Source of the DNA: Thermoanaerobaculia bacterium
GTDB lineage: Bacteria > Acidobacteriota > Thermoanaerobaculia > UBA5066 > DATFVB01
Length of the DNA stretch: 34,540 nt
Assembly: GCA_035260525.1 (NCBI GenBank)
Contig: DATFVB010000175.1
Coordinates: 1 to 34,540, forward strand
Direction of reading: 5' to 3'
Shown here: in pieces, positions 13,412-21,755 of the stretch
Layout of the letters: the number at the start of each line of letters is the position of its first letter
Position numbering within the stretch: the stretch's first letter is position 1
Position numbers and translations under genes: made by a program
Notes under the pieces: model-generated
What the model saw: only the letters and a program-made list of their open reading frames with translations
Database searches by the model: none
Told to the model about the DNA's origin: nothing

Positions 13412-16315
13412 ATGGCAAAGAAGCTTCTCCTGATCGAGAACGAGCCGCGATACATCGATAAGGTGCGTCTGGCGGGGGGGCCGGATTTCGATGTGACGGT
13501 CGCCCGCGAGGGGGACGAGGGCCTCGCGGCCTTCGACCGCGAGCGTCCTGACCTCGTCGTGGTGACCGCCGCCCTCCAGAAGATGCGGGTCAACGACGTG
13601 ATCCGCGACCTGCGCCGGAAGGGCGGCCCGACGGCTCCTCCCATCCTCCTGATGATGTCCGGCTACAAAGGTTCCAATCCCAAAGCGGACGCGCAGAAGA
13701 TCGGCGCGTTCGACATCCTCGAGAAGCCGTTCTCCGACGAGACCTTCCGGAGCATCGCGTTCGAAGCGATCGATTCGACCGATCCGGGCGCCCAGACGAT
13801 GCGCATCGACGCTTCGAAGCTGCAGGGCGGGCTCACGTCCTCGGACATCTTCGCCGACGTGCTGGAGGATCTCCAGCCGGAGGAGGCGGCGCCTCCGCCG
13901 CGGAGCTCCGCGGCCACGATTCCCGATCTCGCGATTCCCTCTCCGGCCCCGGCGCCGCCGCGCGCATCCGCGCCGGCTCCCAACGTCGACCAGCGGCTGG
14001 AGGACACGCTGTCGGGCATCCTCAGCCCGAAGAAGAGCGCTCCCGCCGCTCCCCCCGCCCGGCCCGCGCCTATGGAGCCGCCGAAGCCGGCTTCGGCCGC
14101 GCCGGCGCCGAGACCCGCGCCCCCGGCCCCGGTGAGGCCCGCGGGCCCCCCGCCCCTGCCGAAGCCCGCCGAGCCTTCCCGGCCGGCGCCGCGGGCCTCG
14201 ACCGATCTCGAGGTCGAGAACATGATCTCGCAGACGCTCTCGGGCATGGCGATCTCGAAACCGAAGCCCGCCGCGCCCGCGAAACCGGCGGCGGCCGCGC
14301 CCCCTCCTCCGGCGCCCGCGGCGGCCGCGAAGAAGGCCCCCGCCCCGTCCGACAAGGACCGTTTCGGCCAGTTCCAGCTCATGGAAAAGATCGCGACCGG
14401 CGGCATGGCAGAGGTCTGGAAGGCGCGGATGAGCGGCGTCGACGGTTTCCAGAAGATCGTCGCGATCAAGAAGATCCTTCCGCACATGGCCGCGTCGGAG
14501 GACTTCATCACGATGTTCGCCGACGAGGCCAAGCTCGCCGCGCAGCTCAACCACCCGAACATCATCCACATCTACGATCTCGGGAAGGTCGAGAACTCCT
14601 ACTACATCGCGATGGAGTACGTGGAGGGACGCGACCTGCGGTCGATCCTGAAGTCCGGGGCGGACCACGGGCTGCCGCTCCCGCCGGAGCTCGCGCTGTT
14701 CGTCGCGTCGAAGCTCGCCGCGGCGCTCGACTACGCGCACCGGCGCAAGGACTTCAACGGCCAGGACCTGTCGCTCGTCCATCGGGACGTCTCGCCGCAG
14801 AACGTGCTCATCTCCTACGAAGGCGACATCAAGCTCTGCGACTTCGGCATCGCGAAGGCCGCGTCGAAGTCCTCGCAGACGCAGGCGGGTGCGCTGAAGG
14901 GCAAGCTCCAGTACATGTCCCCGGAGCAGGCCTCGGGCAAGCCGCTCGACCGGCGGAGCGATCTCTTTTCGCTCGGGAGCGTGCTCTACGAGATGCTGAC
15001 CGGCGAGAAGCTCTTCGCCGGCGACACGGACCTGACGATTCTCGAGCAGGTGCGCAACGTCAAGGCGGCCGCGCCGTCGACGAAGAACCCCGACGTCCCG
15101 AAGCGCGTGGACGCGATCGTCCTGAAGGCGCTCGCGAAGAGCCCCGAGGAGCGGTACCAGAACGCCTCGGACCTCCAGCGCGACCTCGAATCCGTTTTGT
15201 ACACGTTCTCTCCCGCTCCGGGGAGCGCGGATCTGGCGATCTATCTCCACCATCTCCAGGCGGAGGAGAAAGGCGCGGCCGCGGGGAGCGAGCGGGCCTT
15301 CGACCAGGCTTTCACGCCGTCGAAGCCCGAGCCGGCGGCGCCCGCGAAATCGAAGAAGGCCAAGGGCACCGTCGTCCAGCGCAAGACCGGCACCGTTCCG
15401 GGCGTCCCGATGCCCGCCTCGCCCGCGCCCGTCGCGGCCGCCGAGCCGGCCGTCGCGGGGTCCGCCGAGGGCGTCAAGCACGACACCAAGAGCGGCGTCT
15501 TCGGCGCCTACTCGTCCAAGCGCGTCGAAGCGGAGAAGAAGGGAAGGGCGCCGCTCGTCGCCGGGATCGCCGTGGCCGCCCTCGTCCTGATCGGCGTGAT
15601 CGTCGCCGTCACCCGCAAGCACCCGGCGCCGCCCGTCGCCGTCCCATCGGCGGCGACGACGTCCGCGGCGCCCGCCACGACGTCGGCCGCTCCCGCCGCG
15701 ACGACGACGGCGGCGAGCTCCACCCTGACCGAGAAGCAGATCGAGGACGAGGTCAAGAAGCAGCTCGCGCAGAAGCAGAAGGAGCTCGAGAAGGCGCAGG
15801 CGGCGCAGAAGAAGAACGCCGCGCCACCCCCGGCGTCGGCTTCCGCCGCGGCTCCGACGGCCGTGGCGAGCGACGCGATCAAGCCGCCCGTGCCGATGCC
15901 GATCGTTCCCGAGCCCACGTCCCCGCAGCCGACCGCGATCAGCGTTCCGAAGAAGATCGCGAGCGCTCCTGCTTCCGCGCCGCCGCCGGCCGAGCCGGCC
16001 GCGGCCGCCGTCTCGCGCGGCGATCTCGTCGGCCCGGGGCCGGGCGTCGTCGAGCCCGAGCTCGTGTCGCGTCTCGCCGTGAATTACCCTCTCGCGGTCC
16101 GGCAGGAGCGTGTCTCCGGCCGTGTCGTGATCCTCGCCCTCGTGGACGAGAACGGCAAAGTCCAGTCGGCGCGGATCCAGACGGGGGTCGCTACGAGGAC
16201 CGGCGTCAACCAGGCGATCGTCGACGCCGTCAAGAGGGCGCGGTTCCGGCCCGCCACGAAGGACGGCGTGCCGGTGAAGATGTACAAGGCGATTCCGGTC
16301 GACGTGAATCCGTAA
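13412..16315 (+). CDS. Pseudo-receiver / Ser-Thr kinase / TonB C-terminal fusion
   Basis: This is a 967-residue multidomain protein. Residues 2-120 have a response-regulator fold, but the phospho-acceptor position is Thr52, not Asp, and the acidic pair is Glu9/Glu11; Ser83 and Lys105 remain, so it is a pseudo-receiver. A long Pro/Ala linker (about 150-315) follows. The protein kinase domain spans about 318-597, with the glycine loop IATGGM, Lys353, HRDVSPQN (457-464), DFG (477-479) and GKLQYMSPEQA. One transmembrane helix (about 714-734) is followed by a Pro/Ala-rich segment, a short coiled coil (about 773-802) and a TonB C-terminal domain (about 880-967). The predicted topology is kinase inside and TonB domain in the periplasm. 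It starts at ATG 13412, just after a strong promoter. It is probably a transmembrane signalling or energy-transduction protein; partners are unknown. Confidence 0.88.
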   Translation: MAKKLLLIENEPRYIDKVRLAGGPDFDVTVAREGDEGLAAFDRERPDLVVVTAALQKMRVNDVIRDLRRKGGPTAPPILLMMSGYKGSNPKADAQKIGAFDILEKPFSDETFRSIAFEAIDSTDPGAQTMRIDASKLQGGLTSSDIFADVLEDLQPEEAAPPPRSSAATIPDLAIPSPAPAPPRASAPAPNVDQRLEDTLSGILSPKKSAPAAPPARPAPMEPPKPASAAPAPRPAPPAPVRPAGPPPLPKPAEPSRPAPRASTDLEVENMISQTLSGMAISKPKPAAPAKPAAAAPPPPAPAAAAKKAPAPSDKDRFGQFQLMEKIATGGMAEVWKARMSGVDGFQKIVAIKKILPHMAASEDFITMFADEAKLAAQLNHPNIIHIYDLGKVENSYYIAMEYVEGRDLRSILKSGADHGLPLPPELALFVASKLAAALDYAHRRKDFNGQDLSLVHRDVSPQNVLISYEGDIKLCDFGIAKAASKSSQTQAGALKGKLQYMSPEQASGKPLDRRSDLFSLGSVLYEMLTGEKLFAGDTDLTILEQVRNVKAAAPSTKNPDVPKRVDAIVLKALAKSPEERYQNASDLQRDLESVLYTFSPAPGSADLAIYLHHLQAEEKGAAAGSERAFDQAFTPSKPEPAAPAKSKKAKGTVVQRKTGTVPGVPMPASPAPVAAAEPAVAGSAEGVKHDTKSGVFGAYSSKRVEAEKKGRAPLVAGIAVAALVLIGVIVAVTRKHPAPPVAVPSAATTSAAPATTSAAPAATTTAASSTLTEKQIEDEVKKQLAQKQKELEKAQAAQKKNAAPPPASASAAAPTAVASDAIKPPVPMPIVPEPTSPQPTAISVPKKIASAPASAPPPAEPAAAAVSRGDLVGPGPGVVEPELVSRLAVNYPLAVRQERVSGRVVILALVDENGKVQSARIQTGVATRTGVNQAIVDAVKRARFRPATKDGVPVKMYKAIPVDVNP

Positions 16316-16346
16316 GAGCCGGGTTCAAGAGAAGGAGAGTTTTCCC

Positions 16347-16571
16347 ATGACCCTTTCGGCGGAGCAGAAGAAGTTCTACGAACAGACCCTGGCGGTCACG
16401 AAAAAGGAGATCTCGGACCTGGAGGCGAACATCCAGGACGAGCTCGCGAAGGTCAAGGAGCGCCTGGCCGAGCTCCAGAACGCCCAGAAAGCGGCGCGCC
16501 AGATGTACGACGCCGCCTGCACCCGCCTCGGCGTGCCGAACGACCTGGAAGAGGCGGAAAGCGCGTCGTAG
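16347..16571 (+). CDS. Small coiled-coil protein
   Basis: This 74-residue, highly charged protein is predicted to be one long amphipathic helix (residues about 4-58, heptad pattern through KKEISDLEANIQDELAKVKERLAELQNAQKAARQ) with a short acidic tail. It has no signal peptide and no recognised family. GAAGGAGAG lies 10 nt before the ATG. It follows the kinase-TonB gene by 31 nt and is probably co-transcribed, so it may be a partner or scaffold for it. Two cysteines are absent except for one near residue 59. Confidence 0.75.
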   Translation: MTLSAEQKKFYEQTLAVTKKEISDLEANIQDELAKVKERLAELQNAQKAARQMYDAACTRLGVPNDLEEAESAS

Positions 16572-16644
16572 CGGGACCCGGCCGGGCCGGTCGGCGGCGA
16601 GCCGGCCGAGTCCTTCGTCCCGGAACCCGCCCCGACGCCTTCCG

Positions 16645-16672
16645 TCGGCCGCGGAGTGAGCCCCGCGGCCGA
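16645..16672 (+). other. Strong hairpin just before the btuF-like start
   Basis: TCGGCCGCGG (16645-16654) and CCGCGGCCGA (16663-16672) form a perfect 10-bp stem with an 8-nt loop. Only 6 nt separate it from the ATG at 16679, which has no Shine-Dalgarno sequence. It might end the kinase/coiled-coil transcript or control translation of the importer. I see no cobalamin-riboswitch B12 box in 16572-16678. Confidence 0.55.
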
Positions 16673-16678
16673 TTCGCG

Positions 16679-17515
16679 ATGCGCCGCCTCCATTCGCGCG
16701 CGCTGGCCGCGCTCTCCTTCCTCTCCGCGGCGTCCTTCGCGCCGGCCGCGCCCGCGGCGCCCCGCCGCGTCGTCGCTCTCGCTCCGAATCTGACGGAGAT
16801 CGTCTTCGCGCTCGGCGCCGGCGGCCGCCTCGTCGGGGTATCGGCACTCTCGGACTACCCGCCCGCCGCGGCGTCGCTTCCGCCGGTCGGCGGTCTCACG
16901 CCGGATCTCGAGAAGATCGTCTCGCTGCGCCCCGACCTCGTGCTGGCGACGACCGAAGGGAACCCGGCGGCGTCGGTGAAGATCCTCGCCGACCGGGGGA
17001 TCCCGGTCCTCACGACGTCGGCCCCGGACCTCGACGGAGTGCTCGCGTCGATCCGCGAGATCGGCGATCGCCTCGGCGTGAGGGCCGAAGGCGAGCGGCT
17101 CGCCGCCGCGCTCGCGCGGCGCCGCGACGCGGTGCTCCGGCGGCGGCGGGGATCGGGACCTTCCGCGGTTCTCCTCATCTGGCCCTCGCCGCCGCAGGCG
17201 GCCGGCGCCGGGACGTTCGCCGCCGACATCCTGAGGACGGCGGGGGCGCGCAACTGCGTCGGCCGGCCGGGGTGGCCGGTCGTCTCGCCGGAGTTTCTCC
17301 TGACCGCTGCCTGCGACGCCGTGGTGTACCCCGTGGAGAAGGACACCATGCCGGTCTTCGCCCGTGCGTTCCGCGAGGGGCCGCTGTCGCGCATGCCGGC
17401 CGTCGCCGCCGGGCGCGTCATCGGTATCGACGGCGACCGTCTGATCCGTCCGGGGCCGCGCTCCTTCGACGCGCTCGAGGAGCTCGCGGCCGCGCTCGCG
17501 AAGATCCCGCGATGA
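16679..17515 (+). CDS. Periplasmic metal-chelate/cobalamin-binding protein (BtuF-like)
   Basis: This is a 278-residue substrate-binding protein of the BtuF/FecB type (Peripla_BP_2). The signal peptide (ALSFLSAASFAPAAPAAP, residues 9-26) precedes RRVVALAPNLTEIVFALGAGGRLVGVS (28-54). SDYPP, VGGLTPDLEKIVSLRPDLVLA and the C-terminal AARVIGIDGD-like strand (AAGRVIGIDGDRLIRPGPRSFDALEEL) follow. Such proteins deliver vitamin B12, haem or ferric siderophores to a BtuCD/FecCD transporter. Specificity cannot be fixed: AHPGT-type cobalamin residues are not obvious and there is no riboswitch. It is the first gene of a three-gene importer operon, 7 nt before the permease gene. Confidence 0.85.
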   Translation: MRRLHSRALAALSFLSAASFAPAAPAAPRRVVALAPNLTEIVFALGAGGRLVGVSALSDYPPAAASLPPVGGLTPDLEKIVSLRPDLVLATTEGNPAASVKILADRGIPVLTTSAPDLDGVLASIREIGDRLGVRAEGERLAAALARRRDAVLRRRRGSGPSAVLLIWPSPPQAAGAGTFAADILRTAGARNCVGRPGWPVVSPEFLLTAACDAVVYPVEKDTMPVFARAFREGPLSRMPAVAAGRVIGIDGDRLIRPGPRSFDALEELAAALAKIPR

Positions 17516-17522
17516 AGAGCCG

Positions 17523-18491
17523 ATGAAGGGACGCCGCGCTTCGCCCGCCGGAGCGATCGCCGCCGCGTTCGCGATCCTCGCGGCGGCTGCCGTTTTCGCG
17601 GTCCTCGTCGGAAGCGTGCCGCTCTCGTTCGAGGCGCTCCGCCGCGGCGACCCGGTCGCTCGGGCGATCCTCTCGCTCCGGCTGCCGCGGGTCGCGCTCG
17701 CGGCCGGCACCGGAGCCGCGCTCGCGATCGCGGGGGCGGCGCTGCAGGCGCTGCTCAAGAACCCGCTCGCCGATCCTTTTCTGCTCGGGACCTCGGGAGG
17801 CGCGGCCGCCGGCGCGGCCGTCGCCGTCTATTTCGGCGCGTCGGCGCTCGCGTCGCCGGCCGGAGCCTTCGCGGGGGCGGCCGCGGCGACCGCGGCGGTG
17901 CTCCTCCTCTCGCTTCGTTCCGGCCGCCTGGACCTCCAGCGGCTGCTCCTGGCCGGAGTCACCGCCAACGCGTTCTTCTCCGCGGTGATCCTCCTGCTCT
18001 TCTCCTCGTCGGCCGGAGGGCGCTCGCGTTCGATGCTCTTCTGGATGATGGGAAGCCTCGCCGAAGCGCGGCCGTCGGAGGCGGCGGCGCTCGGCCTCTA
18101 TCTCGCCGTCGGCGGAGGGCTCCTGCTCGCGACGGCGCCCTCGCTCAACCTCTTTCTCGTGGGCGAGGAGAGCGCCGCCTCGCTCGGCGTCGCCGTCGAC
18201 CGGACGAAGGCCCTCGTGTTCGCTGCCGCCGCGCTGCTGGCGGCCGCGGCGACGTCGTTTGTCGGGATCGTCGGGTTCGTGGGCCTGATCGCGCCGCATC
18301 TGGCGCGGCTCGCGTGGGGGAACGATCAGCGCCGGCTGCTTCCCTGCAGCGCCGCGGCGGGCGGCGCTCTCGTCGTGCTCGCCGACGCGCTTTCCCGTCT
18401 CCTCTTCTCGCCGGCCGAGATCCCGATCGGCGCCGTCACGGCGCTGGTCGGCGTGCCGTTCTTCCTGCTCGCTCTCCGGAGGGTCTCGTGA
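17523..18491 (+). CDS. FecCD/BtuC-family permease
   Basis: This 322-residue polytopic permease has 8-10 hydrophobic segments. Typical BtuC/FecCD elements are LRLPRVALAAGTGAALAIAGAALQALLKNPLADPFLLGTSGGAAAGA (residues 53-99) and MLFWMMGSLAEA. SAASLGVAVDRTKALVFAAAALLAAAATSFVGIVGFVGLIAPHLAR contains the coupling helix facing the ATPase. It moves the chelate delivered by the upstream binding protein across the inner membrane. The final GTGA overlaps the start of the ATPase gene, which implies translational coupling. Confidence 0.9.
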   Translation: MKGRRASPAGAIAAAFAILAAAAVFAVLVGSVPLSFEALRRGDPVARAILSLRLPRVALAAGTGAALAIAGAALQALLKNPLADPFLLGTSGGAAAGAAVAVYFGASALASPAGAFAGAAAATAAVLLLSLRSGRLDLQRLLLAGVTANAFFSAVILLLFSSSAGGRSRSMLFWMMGSLAEARPSEAAALGLYLAVGGGLLLATAPSLNLFLVGEESAASLGVAVDRTKALVFAAAALLAAAATSFVGIVGFVGLIAPHLARLAWGNDQRRLLPCSAAAGGALVVLADALSRLLFSPAEIPIGAVTALVGVPFFLLALRRVS

Positions 18492-19273
18492 CGGCGGGAC
18501 TCGCGGTCGCGGGGCTGCGCGCGGGATACGGCCGGGAGACGGCGCTCGACGGCGTCGACTTCGAGGCGGGCGCGGGACGGCTCGTCGCGCTCGCGGGGGA
18601 GAACGGGTCGGGAAAGTCGACGCTGCTGAAGGCGATCGCCGGCGTCGTCCCGAGGTCGACGGGCGAGATCCGGCTCGGCGGCGAGTCGATCCGGGAGTGG
18701 CCCCGGCGCAAGCGCGCCCGGGCCGTCGCCTACGCGGCTCAGTCGGTCGACCTCATCTTTCCGATTTCCGTTCGCGACCTCGTCCTCCAGGGACGCGCCC
18801 CGTGGCGTTCCGGGTTCCTCTGGGAGAGCGGGGAGGACCGCGAGATCGCCGAAGAGGCGATGCGCGCCTGCGACGTGCTCGATCTCGCCGAGCGCGACGC
18901 GACCCGGCTCTCGGGAGGCGAGCGCCGCCGCGCGTTCCTCGCGCGCCTGCTCGCGCAGCGCGCCGCCGTGTGGCTCCTCGACGAGCCGACCGCGGATCTC
19001 GACCCGCGCCACCGGCTGGAGTTCCTCGAGGTGCTGCGGGAAGCGCACGCGCGCGCCCGGCCGATCGTGCTCTGGGCCACCCACGACGTCAACGAGGCGC
19101 TCGCGATCGCCGACGACCTGCTGCTGCTCCGCCGCGGACGCCTCGTCGCGGCCGGTCCCGTCGACGGCGCGCTCGCGCCGGAGGCGCTGGAGCGGACCTT
19201 CTCGATCGGCGCGGCGGTCGAGCGCGACGCGGCGGGACGACCGCGGGTGACGTTCTTTCGGCCGAGCTCCTGA
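18488..19273 (+). CDS. ABC importer ATPase (BtuD/FecE-like)
   Basis: This is a 261-residue ABC ATPase. GTG 18488 is chosen because it overlaps the permease stop (GTGA) and precedes the domain directly (TAGLAVAGLRAGYG). Walker A GENGSGKST (about 38-46), Q-loop YAAQSVDLIFPISVRDLV, signature LSGGERRR, Walker B VWLLDEPTADLD and switch ATHDVNEA are intact. It powers import of the B12-, haem- or siderophore-type substrate. A C-terminal extension (ERTFSIGAAVERDAAGRPRVTFFRPSS) is typical of FecE/HmuV-like members. Confidence 0.9.
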   Translation: MTAGLAVAGLRAGYGRETALDGVDFEAGAGRLVALAGENGSGKSTLLKAIAGVVPRSTGEIRLGGESIREWPRRKRARAVAYAAQSVDLIFPISVRDLVLQGRAPWRSGFLWESGEDREIAEEAMRACDVLDLAERDATRLSGGERRRAFLARLLAQRAAVWLLDEPTADLDPRHRLEFLEVLREAHARARPIVLWATHDVNEALAIADDLLLLRRGRLVAAGPVDGALAPEALERTFSIGAAVERDAAGRPRVTFFRPSS

Positions 19274-19356
19274 AGGATCGACCGGCGAAGCCCCCGCTCC
19301 GGGCGATTCGCGGGCGGTGGCGCGCGAGCGGCGCGGTTTCGGCCCGCCCTCCGGGT

Positions 19357-19362
19357 TAGAAT
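19357..19362 (+). promoter_or_regulatory. -10 box of accD with very short leader
   Basis: TAGAAT lies 10 nt before ATG 19373, between TCCGG and CCGGA arms. The predicted leader is 3-4 nt and no Shine-Dalgarno sequence is present. The -35 region is not a consensus match. Confidence 0.5.
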
Positions 19363-19372
19363 CCGGAAATTC

Positions 19373-20215
19373 ATGTGGTTCAAGAAGGACAAGGCTCCGA
19401 AGGAGCCCCGGCAGAACCGTCCCAGCAAGGTCCCCGAGGGGCTCTGGGTCAAGTGCACGTCGTGCCGGGAGATCATCTACGCCAAGGAGCTCCACCGGTT
19501 CGTCAAGATCTGCCCGCGGTGCGGCTACCATTTCCCGCTCTCCGCGACCGAGCGGCTGCGCTCCCTCTTCGACGGCGAGACGTTCACGGTCGTCGAGAGC
19601 GAGCTCCGGTCGGGCGACCCGCTCCACTTCAAGGACAGCAAGCGGTACCGCGACCGCCTGAAGCAGTACGAGGAGTCGGTCGGGCCCGAGGACGCCGCGA
19701 TCGTCGCGCACGGAGCCGTCGACGGCCTCCCGACGGTCATCGTCGCCATGGAATTCGGGTTCATGGGCGGATCGATGGGGAGCGTGGTCGGCGAGAAGAT
19801 CGCGCGCGCGGCGGAGCGGTGCGTCCGCGATCGGGCAGCGCTCGTGATCGTCTGCACGTCCGGCGGCGCCCGGATGCAGGAGGGGATCCTCTCGCTGATG
19901 CAGATGGCGAAGACCTCGGCGGCGCTCGTCCGCCTGGGCGAGGCGCGCCTGCCCTACATCGCGGTGCTGACCGACCCCACGACCGGCGGCGTGACGGCTT
20001 CCTACGCGATGCTCGGGGACCTCACGATCGCCGAGCCGAAAGCGCTCATCGGTTTCGCCGGGCCGCGCGTGATCGAGCAGACGATCCGGCAGACGCTTCC
20101 ACCCGGTTTCCAGCGCTCGGAGTTCCTCCTCGAGCACGGGATGGTGGACATGGTCGTGGAGCGGAAGGATCTCAAGGAGATGGTCGGCAGATGCCTGCGG
20201 TTATTGATGGGCTGA
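19373..20215 (+). CDS. accD: Acetyl-CoA carboxylase carboxyltransferase subunit beta
   Basis: This 280-residue protein transfers the carboxyl group from biotin to acetyl-CoA with AccA, the committed step of fatty-acid synthesis. The N-terminal C4 zinc ribbon is intact (CTSCREIIYAKELHRFVKICPRCGYHF, residues about 28-54). The crotonase-like core includes GAVDGLPTVIVAMEFGFMGGSMGSVVGEKI, SGGARMQEG (oxyanion hole) and PTTGGVTASYAMLGD. GFAGPRVIEQTIRQTLPPGFQRSEFLLEHGMVDMVV is the standard ending. accD-folC is a widespread gene order, here interrupted by repeat B3 directly after the stop. Confidence 0.97.
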   Translation: MWFKKDKAPKEPRQNRPSKVPEGLWVKCTSCREIIYAKELHRFVKICPRCGYHFPLSATERLRSLFDGETFTVVESELRSGDPLHFKDSKRYRDRLKQYEESVGPEDAAIVAHGAVDGLPTVIVAMEFGFMGGSMGSVVGEKIARAAERCVRDRAALVIVCTSGGARMQEGILSLMQMAKTSAALVRLGEARLPYIAVLTDPTTGGVTASYAMLGDLTIAEPKALIGFAGPRVIEQTIRQTLPPGFQRSEFLLEHGMVDMVVERKDLKEMVGRCLRLLMG

Positions 20216-20216
20216 C

Positions 20217-20334
20217 GCGGCGATGCATCGAGCCGGACGGGCGCGTGCCGCCCGCGAGGCCCTGCGACATACGCCCCGGTATGCCTCGGGACCTCGCGGG
20301 CGTCCCGCATCCCGTCGGGCTCGCGCCTCGCCGC
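20217..20334 (+). repeat. B-family structured repeat, copy B3
   Basis: The element starts one base after the accD stop. GCGGCGA (20217-20223) pairs with TCGCCGC (20328-20334). The perfect 11-bp middle stem is CGCCCGCGAGG (20249-20259) with CCTCGCGGGCG (20292-20302), and the tip is CATAC/GTATG. Outside the middle stem it is nearly identical to B2. The 128 nt after it, up to folC, include an AT-richer TTCGAATTTCGGGCTTCGGC stretch (about 20429-20448) and no gene. Confidence 0.8.
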
Positions 20335-20462
20335 GTCTTCGGGTTGCCCGCAACTGGCCATGCTTTTCGAAACATCCCGGGCGAGCATCCCGATCGCCTC
20401 ATCGCGATGCGAGCCGCCGTCTCGTGTTTCGAATTTCGGGCTTCGGCTTTCGGATCTTTACC

Positions 20463-21755
20463 GTGACGCACCCCGCCCTGGAACATCTCGATTCCCTCTC
20501 GATGCGCGGCATCAAGCTCGGCCTCGAGCCGATCCGGGAAGTGCTCGCGCGCCTCGGCCACCCGGAGCGTTCCTGCCCGCGCGTCCTGATCGCCGGGACC
20601 AACGGCAAGGGATCGACGGCGGCCATGCTCTCGTCGATCTTCCGCGCGGCGGGCGTCCGGGCGGGTCTCCACACGTCTCCGCATCTGGTCGACGTCACCG
20701 AGCGCGTCCGCGTCGGCGACGCGGACGTGAGTCGACGGCGTCTCGGAGACGCGCTCGAGGAGGTCTTCGCGGCCGCCGCGCGCCCGCCGGAGGTGCCGGT
20801 GACGTACTTCGAGGCGGTCACCGCCGCGGCCGAGCGCATCTTCGCCGGCGAGGAGTGCCGCGCCGCGGTCGTGGAAGTCGGCCTGGGAGGACGCCTCGAC
20901 GCGACGAACGCGTGCGAGCCGGTGCTCTCGGCCGTCACGTCGATCGACTTCGACCACACGGCCGATCTCGGCTCGACGCTCGCGGCCATCGCCCGCGAGA
21001 AAGCGGGCGTGTTCCGCGCCGGCCGGCCCGCGCTCTCGGCGGCGTCCGCGCCCGAGGCCCGGCGCGTCCTCGCGGCGGAGGCGGAGAGGGTCGGAGCGGA
21101 ATTCATCGACGTCCCCGAGGCGACGCGCGTATCGGCGCGCCGCGAGACGGGCTTCGGCCAGGCGTTCACGCTCGAGACGCCGGAAACCCGATACGCGATC
21201 GAGACCCCGCTCCGCGGCGCGCACCAGGCATCCAACGTCGCCGTAGCCGTCGCCGCGGCCGAGCGGCTCCGCCCGCTCTTCCCGGAGCTGTCCGCGGAAG
21301 CGATCGGTCGAGGCGTGGCGGCCGTCCGCTGGCCGGGTCGGCTCGAGCGCTTCCGCGTCGAAGGGAGGACCGTCTGGCTCGACGGCTGCCACAATCCCGA
21401 AGGGGCGCGGTCGCTGGCGGCCTTCCTCGCGGGCCGCCGCACGCCTTACGACCTGCTCTTCGGCGTGATGGGGGACAAGGACGCCGCCGCGATCGCCGCG
21501 CCGCTGTTTCCCGCGGCGCAGCGCATCGTCCTCGTCGCGCCGGAAGGAGAGCGGGCGTTCCCGGTCGACGCGCTCGCACAACGCCTGGGGCCCCTCGCCG
21601 CGCGCGCCGAGCGCTGCGCCTCGCCGTCGGAGGGGCTCGAGCGTCTGCTTCGCCGCGGCGACGCCGAGATCGTCGTCGCCGGGTCGCTCTTCCTCGCCGG
21701 AGAGGTCCGCCCGCGGCTCCTCGGGCGGGACGCGGCCGGGAGGGCGATCGCGTGA
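20463..21755 (+). CDS. folC: Folylpolyglutamate / dihydrofolate synthase
   Basis: This 430-residue Mur-ligase-family enzyme adds glutamate to dihydropteroate or reduced folates. GTG 20463 gives the usual short lead-in (THPALEHLDSLSMRGIKLGLEPIREVLARLGHPE). The longer open frame upstream runs through repeat B3 and is rejected. ATP loop IAGTNGKGST (about 41-50), HTSPHLVDVTERVRV, the metal-binding VEVGLGGRLDATNA and the C-terminal-domain LDGCHNPEGARSLAAFL are present. No clear ribosome-binding site is visible. The stop overlaps the dgt start (GTGA). Confidence 0.94.
   Translation: MTHPALEHLDSLSMRGIKLGLEPIREVLARLGHPERSCPRVLIAGTNGKGSTAAMLSSIFRAAGVRAGLHTSPHLVDVTERVRVGDADVSRRRLGDALEEVFAAAARPPEVPVTYFEAVTAAAERIFAGEECRAAVVEVGLGGRLDATNACEPVLSAVTSIDFDHTADLGSTLAAIAREKAGVFRAGRPALSAASAPEARRVLAAEAERVGAEFIDVPEATRVSARRETGFGQAFTLETPETRYAIETPLRGAHQASNVAVAVAAAERLRPLFPELSAEAIGRGVAAVRWPGRLERFRVEGRTVWLDGCHNPEGARSLAAFLAGRRTPYDLLFGVMGDKDAAAIAAPLFPAAQRIVLVAPEGERAFPVDALAQRLGPLAARAERCASPSEGLERLLRRGDAEIVVAGSLFLAGEVRPRLLGRDAAGRAIA

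Noticed and set aside
16572-16678. Cobalamin riboswitch upstream of the BtuF-like gene
   Set aside because: The space is about 100 nt and has no recognisable B12-box or kissing-loop core; only a simple hairpin is visible.
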